Under the pieces are notes generated by a model. It worked only from the letters and a program-made list of their open reading frames with translations, made no database searches and was not told the DNA's origin. Of a DNA stretch of 8,206 nucleotides, positions 1-5,602 are shown piece by piece. Each line of letters opens with the position of its first letter. The stretch's first letter is position 1. Origin of the DNA: an uncultured Bacilli bacterium (GTDB taxonomy: Bacteria; Bacillota_I; Bacilli_A; RF39; UBA660); contig CANRQD010000059.1 of assembly GCA_947632685.1 (NCBI GenBank), positions 1 to 8,206 on the forward strand, given 5' to 3'. Both the position numbers and the translations under genes were made by a program.

Positions 1-107
1 GAAAAATATTTTATCGCACCACTTGTACCAGATAAAATTTTATCAGGACTAGAATTACAGTATGATAAAATTTTATCTGGTACAAGTGGTGCGATAAAAT
101 ATTTTTC
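1..107. repeat. Perfect 45-bp inverted repeat with 17-base loop
   Basis: Bases 1-45 are the exact reverse complement of bases 63-107; the loop is 46-62. The right arm is normal PBP coding sequence (YDKILSGTSGAIKYF). The left arm keeps the frame open but encodes non-family residues. The arms meet at a short natural complementarity, TTATCA (40-45) against TGATAA (63-68). This is what a template-switch fold-back or a contig-end assembly error would produce, though a real inversion cannot be excluded from the sequence. Confidence 0.95.
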
Positions 108-444
108 TGATGCAAAAGGTAATCAACTTAATTTATCAGATGTTTATGTAGAACCTGTAAATGGAATGAATATTCAGTTAACTATTGATATAAATATTCA
201 AAAATCAATAGAAAGAGAATTAGATAATATAGTAGATATGTTTTCTCCTGATATGGCTCTTGCTTTAGTTATGAATCCTAAAACAGGAGAAATTTTAGCA
301 ATGGGAAATAGACCATCATATAATCCTAATAGTTATCAAAATTATTCTGTAGAAAGTTTAAATAGAAATTTACCTATTTTTGCATCATATGAACCAGGAA
401 GTACTTTTAAAATAGTGACCCCACTTTTTAGTCATTTTATGTAA
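1..444 (+). CDS. spoVD: SpoVD/FtsI-type penicillin-binding protein, segment 1 of 3 (5' end outside window, 3' end cut by element 1)
   Basis: This is the N-terminal part of a class B penicillin-binding protein, a membrane-anchored transpeptidase that cross-links septal or spore-cortex peptidoglycan. The frame is open from base 1 to the TAA at 442-444. From about base 40 it reads LSGLELQYDKILSGTSG, typical of the dimerisation region, then MNPKTGEILAMGNRPSYNPN, then EPGSTFKI with the nucleophile Ser of the SxxK motif. Native coding stops at the 406-413 core; the tail after it (residues PLFSHFM) comes from element 1, so this segment alone makes a truncated protein lacking the SxN and KTG motifs. 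Bases 1-39 belong to an inverted repeat and encode residues that do not fit the family, where a sequence like DNQGLSGLEL would be expected. SpoVD is favoured over FtsI by the single PASTA domain in segment 3, but FtsI is not excluded. Confidence 0.85.
   Translation, partial: EKYFIAPLVPDKILSGLELQYDKILSGTSGAIKYFSDAKGNQLNLSDVYVEPVNGMNIQLTIDINIQKSIERELDNIVDMFSPDMALALVMNPKTGEILAMGNRPSYNPNSYQNYSVESLNRNLPIFASYEPGSTFKIVTPLFSHFM
391..429 (+). other. attL of element 1 (left PBP/element junction)
   Basis: Left recombination site of element 1. The core TTTAAAAT (406-413) is repeated at 3668-3675. Bases to the left (GAACCAGGAAGTACT) are PBP codons; bases to the right (AGTGACCCCACTTTTT) are element sequence. 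Combining the element-side halves of both junctions gives an attP with imperfect dyad symmetry: AAAAAG at 3653-3658 opposite CTTTTT at 424-429, roughly centred on the AA inside the core. Identity around the core is wider than the 8 bases: GTAC precedes it and TGAC follows it at both ends, with three mismatches between. Confidence 0.8.
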
Positions 445-474
445 AGTAAATAAATATTATTTAATGGTGATAAA

Positions 475-612
475 ATGATAAAAAATAAAATTTTTGAAAT
501 TCAAATTCAGGTTATTATAAACAATTCTTTATATAAAAAAAATTATATAGATAAGAAAACCTTTTCAAAAGTTAATGAAAAACTTTTAAAACTATTAAAA
601 TCTAGCAAATAA
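475..612 (+). CDS. Small SHOCT-like protein (45 aa), candidate recombination directionality factor of element 1
   Basis: The ATG at 475 opens a 45-residue, Lys-rich frame ending in TAA at 610-612, 23 bases before the recombinase start. GGTGA at 466-470 may serve as a closely spaced ribosome binding site. Residues 18-41 (SLYKKNYIDKKTFSKVNEKL and on) have the helix-turn-helix spacing of a SHOCT-like segment: LY, basic or acidic residues, Ile plus Asp, then Phe and a Leu-rich helix. The same pattern occurs in the 66-residue protein upstream of the recombinase in element 2, which supports this being a real gene. Its position directly ahead of a large serine recombinase suggests a role in controlling recombination direction. 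That is inference, since directionality factors share no common sequence family. Confidence 0.65.
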   Translation: MIKNKIFEIQIQVIINNSLYKKNYIDKKTFSKVNEKLLKLLKSSK

Positions 613-622
613 AATAAATGAA

Positions 623-628
623 AGAAGG
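623..628 (+). promoter_or_regulatory. Ribosome binding site deciding the recombinase 1 start
   Basis: AGAAGG lies 7 bases before the ATG at 636, an ideal spacing. The earlier in-frame ATG at 618 has no such site and lies just upstream of this one. The 636 start also aligns residue for residue with the recombinase of element 2, placing the catalytic Ser at position 30 in both. Confidence 0.75.
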
Positions 629-635
629 CATAATT

Positions 636-2360
636 ATGAGTTTTGATGATATTTCAAAACAATTAATGCGTGGTGAAAAAATATATAATCTTCCTCTTAG
701 AGTGTGCTATTATGCAAGAGTTTCTACAGATTCTGATGTTCAAATAAATTCATTAAATAACCAAACAAATTATTATGAAAATTATATTAAATCTAAACAA
801 AATTGGACCTTTATATCAGGATACATTGAAGAAGGGATAACAGGGGTTAGTGTAGATAAAAGAATTAGCTTTAAAAAAATGATTAGTGATGCTATGGAAA
901 ATAAATTTGATTTAATTATTACTAAAGAAGTATCAAGATTTGCTCGTGATTTAGAAGATAGTATTCATTATATTAGAAAATTAAAAGAAGCCAATGTTGG
1001 CGTTTTTTTTGAAAATCAGAATCTTAATACGTTTGATGCAAATTCAGAGTTAATATTAAATATTATGTTTAACTTAGCACAAGATGAATCTAGAAAATTA
1101 TCATCTCGAATTAAATTTGGACATAGACAAGCTATTAAAAAAGGTCATGTTTTAGGTTCTTCTAACATTACAGGATATAAAAAAGATAACTGTAAATTAA
1201 TTATAGTAGAAGAAGAGGCTAAATTTATTAGAATTTTATATGAATTATATGCTACAGGAGAATATGGTTTCCAAAAATTATCTAATAAACTTAATGCGTT
1301 AGGATATAAAAATAAAAATGGTAAACCATACGATAAAGATACTTTAAAACATATGATAGAAAATCCTAAATATAAAGGATATTACAGAGCACATGTTCAT
1401 GAAATAATGGATTATAGGACTAAAAGAAGAAAGACTAATCCTATAGAAAAACAAGTTATTCATAAGTGTATGGATGGAAGTATACCTGCAATTGTATCAG
1501 AAGAGTTATGGAATAAGGCTAACAAAATATTAAAAAATAGAACAATTAGTTATAAAAAAAATAATTGGTCAGGGGGATTAAAATATCCATTTTCATCTAA
1601 ATTATATTGTAAAGAATGTAATACTAAATTTCAAAGATCCCATGGTAATAAAAATAAAAAACGTCCAATTTGGTGCTGTAGTATGTATTTACAACATAAC
1701 TTAATTCAATGCTCATCACCTATAATTGCCGAAATAGATTTATATAATATATTCTTAACTATTATGAAAAGACTAATTTGTAATAAACAAAATATAATTA
1801 ATAATTTATTAAATATATATATGAATATAAATAAAACAACTGAATATGATATAGATTTAAAATTGATAGATAGTAAAATTAAAAATATTGAAACAAAGAA
1901 AATGTTTATGCTAGATTTAGTATTTAATAATCAATTAAGTAAAGACTCTTTAAAAGCACAATTTGATGAATTAGATAATCAATTAAAAAAATTATGTTTA
2001 AAGAAAAAAGAAATTATAAATGATATAAAGATAAGTAATAATAATCAAAATAATTTACATAATATTTCAAAATTAATTGAAGAAGAAATTAATGGTGGGG
2101 CAGTAGAAGAGTTTATAAGACTATTTGTTAATGAAATAATAATATCTAAAATTAATAATGATAGAAATAATATAAAAATTGATATATATTTAAATATACT
2201 TGGTGAAGATATAACAACATCTAAGGGAGCTATACATATTAATGGTCAAAAAAATAGTGAAATTTTATTTTTAAAAAATAAAAAATATTTTACAATAGAA
2301 AAAAAACGAAAAAATCATATTCAAAATAAGTTTACATATAATGTATATATTGAGTCATAA
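636..2360 (+). CDS. Large serine recombinase of element 1
   Basis: This 574-residue protein should cut and rejoin attachment sites through a covalent phosphoserine link, integrating or excising element 1. Domains in order: resolvase catalytic domain at about 20-170, with YARVSTD (nucleophile Ser30, Arg28) and EVSRFAR (Arg101, Arg104); recombinase DNA-binding domain at about 180-300 (LYELYATGEYGFQKLSNKLN, KGYYRA); zinc ribbon with Cys325, Cys328, Cys348 and Cys359; coiled-coil insertion at about 405-465; and a C-terminal beta-rich tail. Length and order are those of a complete large serine recombinase, with no broken motif. I start it at 636, not 618, because of the ribosome binding site and the match to the element 2 recombinase. 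It follows the SHOCT-like gene with no visible promoter between, so the two are probably co-transcribed, possibly by read-through from the PBP promoter. Confidence 0.95.
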   Translation: MSFDDISKQLMRGEKIYNLPLRVCYYARVSTDSDVQINSLNNQTNYYENYIKSKQNWTFISGYIEEGITGVSVDKRISFKKMISDAMENKFDLIITKEVSRFARDLEDSIHYIRKLKEANVGVFFENQNLNTFDANSELILNIMFNLAQDESRKLSSRIKFGHRQAIKKGHVLGSSNITGYKKDNCKLIIVEEEAKFIRILYELYATGEYGFQKLSNKLNALGYKNKNGKPYDKDTLKHMIENPKYKGYYRAHVHEIMDYRTKRRKTNPIEKQVIHKCMDGSIPAIVSEELWNKANKILKNRTISYKKNNWSGGLKYPFSSKLYCKECNTKFQRSHGNKNKKRPIWCCSMYLQHNLIQCSSPIIAEIDLYNIFLTIMKRLICNKQNIINNLLNIYMNINKTTEYDIDLKLIDSKIKNIETKKMFMLDLVFNNQLSKDSLKAQFDELDNQLKKLCLKKKEIINDIKISNNNQNNLHNISKLIEEEINGGAVEEFIRLFVNEIIISKINNDRNNIKIDIYLNILGEDITTSKGAIHINGQKNSEILFLKNKKYFTIEKKRKNHIQNKFTYNVYIES

Positions 2361-2367
2361 TGATTAA

Positions 2368-2396
2368 TTGACATAAAAAAACTTATTTCGTATAAT
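2368..2396 (+). promoter_or_regulatory. Perfect consensus sigma-A promoter for the element 1 cargo
   Basis: TTGACA at 2368-2373, a 17-base spacer, and TATAAT at 2391-2396 match the vegetative promoter consensus at all twelve positions with ideal spacing. It begins eight bases after the recombinase stop codon and points at the cargo genes starting at 2453. Transcription should begin near 2403. Such a promoter would be strong and vegetative unless repressed. Confidence 0.85.
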
Positions 2397-2423
2397 AATA
2401 TTGATATATAATAGATTATTGTA

Positions 2424-2440
2424 TTGTAAAATTATTACAA
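2424..2440. promoter_or_regulatory. Palindromic candidate operator between promoter and cargo gene
   Basis: TTGTAA and TTACAA (six-base arms, five-base spacer) lie about 20 bases downstream of the predicted transcription start and run into the weak ribosome binding site AAGG (2439-2442). The placement suits a repressor roadblock or a dimeric autoregulator. The arms are short and AT-rich, so the palindrome could also be chance. Confidence 0.45.
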
Positions 2441-2452
2441 GGTAGTGGTTAA

Positions 2453-3370
2453 ATGGAATATTCTATGGAGGAAATATTGGAATCTAGCAAATATAAGGAA
2501 ATATGTAAATGTTTTTTTGATCTTGCTAAAAATGAAAATGAATTAAAAAAATTAAAATCTATATTATATGAAGGTAAAGTAGATAACTATAATTTTAAAT
2601 CTAAAATAGGTTGTAGAGATAATATTGGAATAGAAAGGAATAGACGTATTTCTATGGCCAATTTATTCATAAATAATCCTGATACTTTTAATTTTTTTGC
2701 ACAGAATAATATTAATTTATTTCATGGTACAAATGCTAATGCATTACCTCGTATATTAAAATATGGTTTTTTATATAGTGAAAAAATATTAAATGAAAAA
2801 AATATTCCTATTTTAACTGGAGAAAAATGGAGTAGAAGAAAAACTCAAAGAGATTTTGTAAGTTTTACGGAAATTTTAGATGTAGCTGAATTTTATTCTT
2901 CTATGTCAGATGAAAGTAATAATGAAGATTTATCCTTTAATGTAATTTTTGGTGTTTCTGACTCTGATATGAGTAATGTCAGAACTATTCCAATTAAGTC
3001 TGATATACCAGCAGAAATTTGTGTTGATAAACAATTCCCTTTAGATAATATAAAATGTATTTGTGTTCCAGAAACTAATGTTACATTTGTAAAAAAAATA
3101 ATAAATAATGATAATATAAAAGTCTTAGGAATTAGTAATATTGATAATGAATTTTATTATGTAGATGATATCGGAGAAATACATATATTTCCTGAAATTT
3201 ATCAAGAGTATAAAAATTCTATAAAAAATAATAATAAAAAATTTAATAATAGTGAGGTTGAACAAATAGCTAAATCTCGTTCTATTTTAGGAATGAAAGA
3301 ATTTTTAAAAAATATAAATAGTATTATTTTTAATCATAAGGAGAAAAAAAATGGAGGAATATCTAAATAG
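2453..3370 (+). CDS. ADP-ribosyltransferase-like protein, cargo of element 1
   Basis: This 305-residue soluble protein has motifs in the order expected for an ADP-ribosyltransferase fold of the His-Ser/Thr-Glu type. LFHGTNANALPRILKYGFL (89-107) resembles the NAD-binding His motif. DFVSFTEILDVAEFYS (134-149) resembles the second, S/T-containing strand and helix. PAEICVDKQFPLDNI (186-200) carries a possible catalytic Glu188 in a context like the AEVLV...P..I segment of DarT/DUF4433 proteins. A Lys/Glu-rich helical region precedes it, and 210-300 is unassigned. The start has only a weak AAGG site 10 bases upstream; the alternative ATG at 2465 has none. The next gene overlaps its 3' end by 20 nt. 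If active it would modify nucleic acid or protein using NAD, as a toxin, defence or maintenance factor; the target is unknown. No macro-domain (DarG-like) antitoxin is present. Confidence 0.6.
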   Translation: MEYSMEEILESSKYKEICKCFFDLAKNENELKKLKSILYEGKVDNYNFKSKIGCRDNIGIERNRRISMANLFINNPDTFNFFAQNNINLFHGTNANALPRILKYGFLYSEKILNEKNIPILTGEKWSRRKTQRDFVSFTEILDVAEFYSSMSDESNNEDLSFNVIFGVSDSDMSNVRTIPIKSDIPAEICVDKQFPLDNIKCICVPETNVTFVKKIINNDNIKVLGISNIDNEFYYVDDIGEIHIFPEIYQEYKNSIKNNNKKFNNSEVEQIAKSRSILGMKEFLKNINSIIFNHKEKKNGGISK

Positions 3371-3641
3371 TAATTTGGCAAAAGAATTATTAACATTTTT
3401 GCCTTATTTTGAAGAAGACTTTATAAATAACATATCAAGTGACTTATTAGAGAAACTTGTAATTTTAGCAGCTGATTCTGATAAAGATTTTTTTATACAA
3501 AAGAATAAAAAATTAAGTGAACAAAATATATCAGAAGAGTGTAAAGATTTTATAGCATTATTGTATTATCAAAATTCAGAAGATAAAATTAAAAATGAAT
3601 TATTAGAAAATTGGTTAAACAATGATATTCGTGTTAACTAA
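3351..3641 (+). CDS. Small acidic protein, possible partner of the ADP-ribosyltransferase-like protein
   Basis: This 96-residue, acidic, mostly helical protein starts at an ATG with AAGGAG 7 bases upstream (3338-3343) and overlaps the preceding gene by 20 nt, so the two should be translationally coupled. The pattern LAKELLTFLPYFEEDFINNI, then LSEQNISEECKDFIALLYY, resembles small proteins of unknown function common in uncultured Clostridia and Bacilli (IP..L near the start, L..E..ALL.L.Y near the end). I cannot give the family a name or function from memory. Overlap with a putative toxin makes an antitoxin or immunity role reasonable, though gene order here is toxin first. It ends about ten bases before the attR half-site of element 1. 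Confidence 0.65.
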   Translation: MEEYLNSNLAKELLTFLPYFEEDFINNISSDLLEKLVILAADSDKDFFIQKNKKLSEQNISEECKDFIALLYYQNSEDKIKNELLENWLNNDIRVN

Positions 3642-3652
3642 TTTTTTTTATA

Positions 3653-3692
3653 AAAAAGGTAGGTACGTTTAAAATTATGACTACAGCTGCAG
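3653..3692 (+). other. attR of element 1 (right element/PBP junction)
   Basis: Right recombination site of element 1. Core TTTAAAAT is at 3668-3675. To the left, AAAAAGGTAGGTACG is element sequence; to the right, TATGACTACAGCTGC resumes the PBP gene. The element side itself mimics the target, since GTAC-x-TTTAAAAT appears in both. Confidence 0.8.
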
Positions 3693-3850
3693 CTGTTGAA
3701 GAAAAAGTAGTTGATTTGGAAAAGGATCATTTTTATGATTCTGGATCAGTAAATGTAGATGGTAGTGTCTTAAAATGCTGGAAGGCTGGTGGACATGGTG
3801 AACAGACATTTTTACAAGTATTACAAAACTCCTGTAATTTATATTCTTAG
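3668..3850 (+). CDS. spoVD: SpoVD/FtsI-type penicillin-binding protein, segment 2 of 3 (isolated internal piece)
   Basis: This is the piece of the transpeptidase domain between the SxxK and SxN motifs. It reads FKIMTTAAAVEEKVVDLEKD, then LKCWKAGGHGEQTFLQVLQN, then SCN, closely following the SpoVD/FtsI pattern (CWK.GGHG...QNSCNPGFV). Native coding covers 3668-3837; the tail to the TAG at 3848-3850 is element 2 sequence. Spacing of about 56 residues from the STFK Ser to the SCN Ser is normal for the family, so nothing is missing inside. It has no start codon or ribosome binding site of its own and makes sense only after joining to segments 1 and 3. Confidence 0.88.
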   Translation, partial: FKIMTTAAAVEEKVVDLEKDHFYDSGSVNVDGSVLKCWKAGGHGEQTFLQVLQNSCNLYS

Positions 3851-3860
3851 CAAGAGATAC
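3821..3860 (+). other. attL of element 2 (left PBP/element junction)
   Basis: The crossover is at AA 3836-3837, within the Asn codon of SCN. PBP sequence (ACTCCTGT) lies on the left and element sequence on the right, ending in CAAGAGATAC at 3851-3860. That 10-mer is the exact reverse complement of GTATCTCTTG at 7220-7229. Each lies exactly 13 bases from the AA pair, so the reconstructed attP is two 23-base half-sites around a central AA. Confidence 0.87.
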
Positions 3861-3878
3861 TTTTTAAAATGTATTATT

Positions 3879-5249
3879 TTATATTGGATGAGCATAAGAT
3901 ATAGGTAAAATTAATAAAATATTAAGTATAAATACAGTTGTAATAATAATAGAACTTTTTTTATTATAGTTTTGTAAATCTAATTTTTTTAGTAAATAGA
4001 TAACACTAAATAACATTGCTACAAATTTAAAATCTAATATATAATATTCAATTACACCTGCAAAACTAGTGTTAATCGCGCAGATTAATAAAAAGGTAAT
4101 TCCTAAAATTATTGCAACATTATTAAAAACTTTTTTTCTTATATTATTGTTTGTGATAATTGTTAAAATAAATAGAAGAATACATGGATGATATAATAAG
4201 CCACATACTATACCTTCATATAAAAATTCAGTGTATAGATGATTATCATAATTTGTGTTTATAAAGATATAAGGAAATTGATGTATATCTATTCTTGGAA
4301 TTTGAAATAAATAAAATTTAATTCCCCTAATGAATCTATTAAAAGAAAAATGATAATAATCTAAAATATTAAAACCAGTTAATTGATATTTAGCACCAAA
4401 CTCAAAAATCGAATCATAACGAACATAATTATACCACATTTGAAATAAGGCAAATAAAATTATAGGAAAAATATAGAATAAAATATATTTTTTTATTTTT
4501 AATTTTTTTAAGAATAAATACATAAAATAAAAAATAAGTATATAATATATGATATAAGATGGCTTTGATAATACGATAAATGATGTAAATATTCCTGTTA
4601 AAATTAATTTTAGTTTTATATATTTATTATTGTTTAATAATGTAATCATATATAAAGTTAGAACAATAAATAAAATTCCACATGATGTTTGTAAATCATA
4701 TTTTAATCCCCTAATAAGAATAAACATATTAGCACCAAATATAATTGTTAAATAACCCAAAATATAGAAAAAAAGAGGGAGTTTGGGAATATATTGTTCT
4801 ATTATTTTATGATATATTTTTCCAACAAAGTAACATATTAATGCTAAATTTATTATAGTTAAAATAGCTATATTAAAAAAATAACCACTTATGAGATAAA
4901 TAGGAAGCAGGACAAAAATAATTGGAATAATTGAATAATTTGAATAATAATTTCCTTTATAATATCCTGTATCAAAAAGATAAGGATATTTAATTCTTTC
5001 ACCAGGATTATATGGATTTTTAAGGTTGGTTAAATATTTAGCATCATCTAAAAATGCTATTTGTCCTTTTGAAAAAGCTAATGTTTGTCTACAATAATTA
5101 TCTATTCTATTACTAATAACATAAGGAGAAATAGGTACTTTTTTTGTAAAAATATAAGAAATTTGTTTATAGTGGTAGCTAGCAAAGATATTAATAAAAA
5201 AAACAATAATTGTAATAATTGTTAAATAGTTATTTCTTTTTATTTTCAT
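3879..5249 (-). CDS. Polytopic membrane protein, GT-C glycosyltransferase-like, cargo of element 2
   Basis: This 456-residue integral membrane protein has a first transmembrane segment at 8-24, then an extracytoplasmic loop, then about ten further hydrophobic spans. The loop holds NPYNPGER (79-86) and FDTGYYKGNYYSNYSIIP (92-109). Later come LSKPSYIIYY (227-236) and YNYVRYDSIFEFGAKYQLT (273-291). This combination (R...WDTAYYxGKYY.YFG..P, then YN..RFGS.FEFG..Y.LT) is familiar from Clostridia and Bacilli membrane proteins with a GT-C fold, which transfer sugars from lipid-linked donors outside the membrane. The substrate is unknown. The ATG at 5249 has AAGGTG 6 bases upstream and is preferred to the TTG at 5264. 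It runs against the recombinase and the PBP gene, with no visible terminator before segment 2. Cargo of this sort could modify surface polymers, like prophage serotype-conversion genes. Confidence 0.7.
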   Translation of the reverse strand: MKIKRNNYLTIITIIVFFINIFASYHYKQISYIFTKKVPISPYVISNRIDNYCRQTLAFSKGQIAFLDDAKYLTNLKNPYNPGERIKYPYLFDTGYYKGNYYSNYSIIPIIFVLLPIYLISGYFFNIAILTIINLALICYFVGKIYHKIIEQYIPKLPLFFYILGYLTIIFGANMFILIRGLKYDLQTSCGILFIVLTLYMITLLNNNKYIKLKLILTGIFTSFIVLSKPSYIIYYILIFYFMYLFLKKLKIKKYILFYIFPIILFALFQMWYNYVRYDSIFEFGAKYQLTGFNILDYYHFSFNRFIRGIKFYLFQIPRIDIHQFPYIFINTNYDNHLYTEFLYEGIVCGLLYHPCILLFILTIITNNNIRKKVFNNVAIILGITFLLICAINTSFAGVIEYYILDFKFVAMLFSVIYLLKKLDLQNYNKKSSIIITTVFILNILLILPISYAHPI

Positions 5250-5255
5250 ATACTT

Positions 5256-5261
5256 CACCTT
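5256..5261 (-). promoter_or_regulatory. Ribosome binding site deciding the start of the membrane protein
   Basis: On the minus strand, AAGGTG lies 6 bases before the ATG at 5249-5247. The upstream TTG (5264-5262) overlaps this site and has none of its own, so the shorter protein is chosen. Confidence 0.7.
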
Positions 5262-5302
5262 CAAAAATAAACAAATTATAATATTAGCTTAATATATATA
5301 AA

Positions 5303-5331
5303 ATTATATCGTAAAAATTATATAATGTCTA
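5303..5331 (-). promoter_or_regulatory. Near-consensus sigma-A promoter for the membrane protein gene
   Basis: Read on the minus strand, TAGACA (5331-5326), a 17-base spacer and TATAAT (5308-5303) match the vegetative consensus at 11 of 12 positions. Transcription would start near 5296, giving a short leader of about 45 bases. No comparably good promoter is visible on the plus strand for the recombinase module within 5265-5397. Confidence 0.7.
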
Positions 5332-5383
5332 TTAAATAAATTTAAGTTCTTTTTTGTTATCAAATTTAATATTTTTAACTGAG

Positions 5384-5390
5384 AGGAGGT
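5384..5390 (+). promoter_or_regulatory. Strong ribosome binding site for the TTG-initiated SHOCT-like gene
   Basis: AGGAGGT lies 7 bases before the TTG at 5398. It is the best ribosome binding site in the window and decides the unusual TTG start. Confidence 0.85.
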
Positions 5391-5397
5391 ATTATTT

Positions 5398-5598
5398 TTG
5401 CTAACAATAAAAGAATTAGAATATACAGATGTTAGTAAATTACCAAAAGAATATCAGATTTTAAATTTAAAATTGTGTTTAAATAAAGAATTATATGAGG
5501 AAAAGATAATTCCTTTTTATTTATTTGATAATATGCAAAAATTATTATTAAAAAGAATGAATAATATTATTTTAAATTATAAAAAAATGGAGGAATAA
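5398..5598 (+). CDS. Small SHOCT-like protein (66 aa), candidate recombination directionality factor of element 2
   Basis: The TTG start is supported by AGGAGGT. The gene ends four bases before the recombinase ATG, so the two form an operon, and the recombinase ribosome binding site (GGAGG, 5589-5593) lies inside this gene. Residues 27-54 (CLNKELYEEKIIPFYLFDNM and the following KLLLKRM) have a SHOCT-like pattern: short helix, turn with paired Ile, aromatic residue, then a Leu/Lys helix. The 45-residue gene in element 1 shows the same pattern in the same place. The pattern also resembles the coiled-coil insertion of the element 2 recombinase (LLQGLISNEEYKLKKEDIDN, 428-447). A regulator that binds the recombinase and switches direction is the likeliest role by position; a simple translational leader gene is the alternative. 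Confidence 0.72.
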   Translation: MLTIKELEYTDVSKLPKEYQILNLKLCLNKELYEEKIIPFYLFDNMQKLLLKRMNNIILNYKKMEE

Positions 5599-5602
5599 GA
5601 AT

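Larger units (their letters stand above)
406..3667 (+). mobile_element. Element 1: serine-recombinase intervening element in the SxxK codons of the PBP gene
   Basis: About 3262 bp between the two copies of the TTTAAAAT core. Contents in order: 45-residue SHOCT-like gene, large serine recombinase, consensus promoter with palindrome, ADP-ribosyltransferase-like gene, and an overlapping small gene. All genes run in the same direction as the host gene, so the recombination module may be read from the host PBP promoter. Removing one core copy rejoins segment 1 to segment 2 in frame as EPGSTFKIMTTAAA. There are no terminal inverted repeats or transposase, which fits a site-specific integrative element rather than an IS. 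Mobility is inferred from the recombinase and the junctions. Confidence 0.87.

Noticed and set aside
166..168. ATG as the start of a 92-residue gene
   Set aside because: It is an internal Met of the PBP; the frame and family similarity extend well upstream.
618..635. Earlier ATG start for recombinase 1
   Set aside because: It lies just upstream of the ribosome binding site for the 636 start, has no site of its own, and adds six residues not matched in recombinase 2.
599..2493. Direct repeat of 13 bases, AATCTAGCAAATA, at 599-611 and 2481-2493
   Set aside because: Both copies lie inside coding sequence (SSK codons), are AT-rich, and have no matching flanks; probably chance.
3642..3657. T-run followed by A-run as a terminator after the cargo operon
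   Set aside because: There is no GC-rich stem, and the A-run belongs to the attP half-site of element 1.
5250..5264. TTG start for the minus-strand membrane protein
   Set aside because: The TTG overlaps the ribosome binding site that serves the ATG at 5249.
5321..5326. TATAAT on the plus strand as a promoter for the recombinase 2 operon
   Set aside because: No acceptable -35 lies 15-19 bases upstream and there is no TGn extension; it is part of a locally self-complementary AT stretch.
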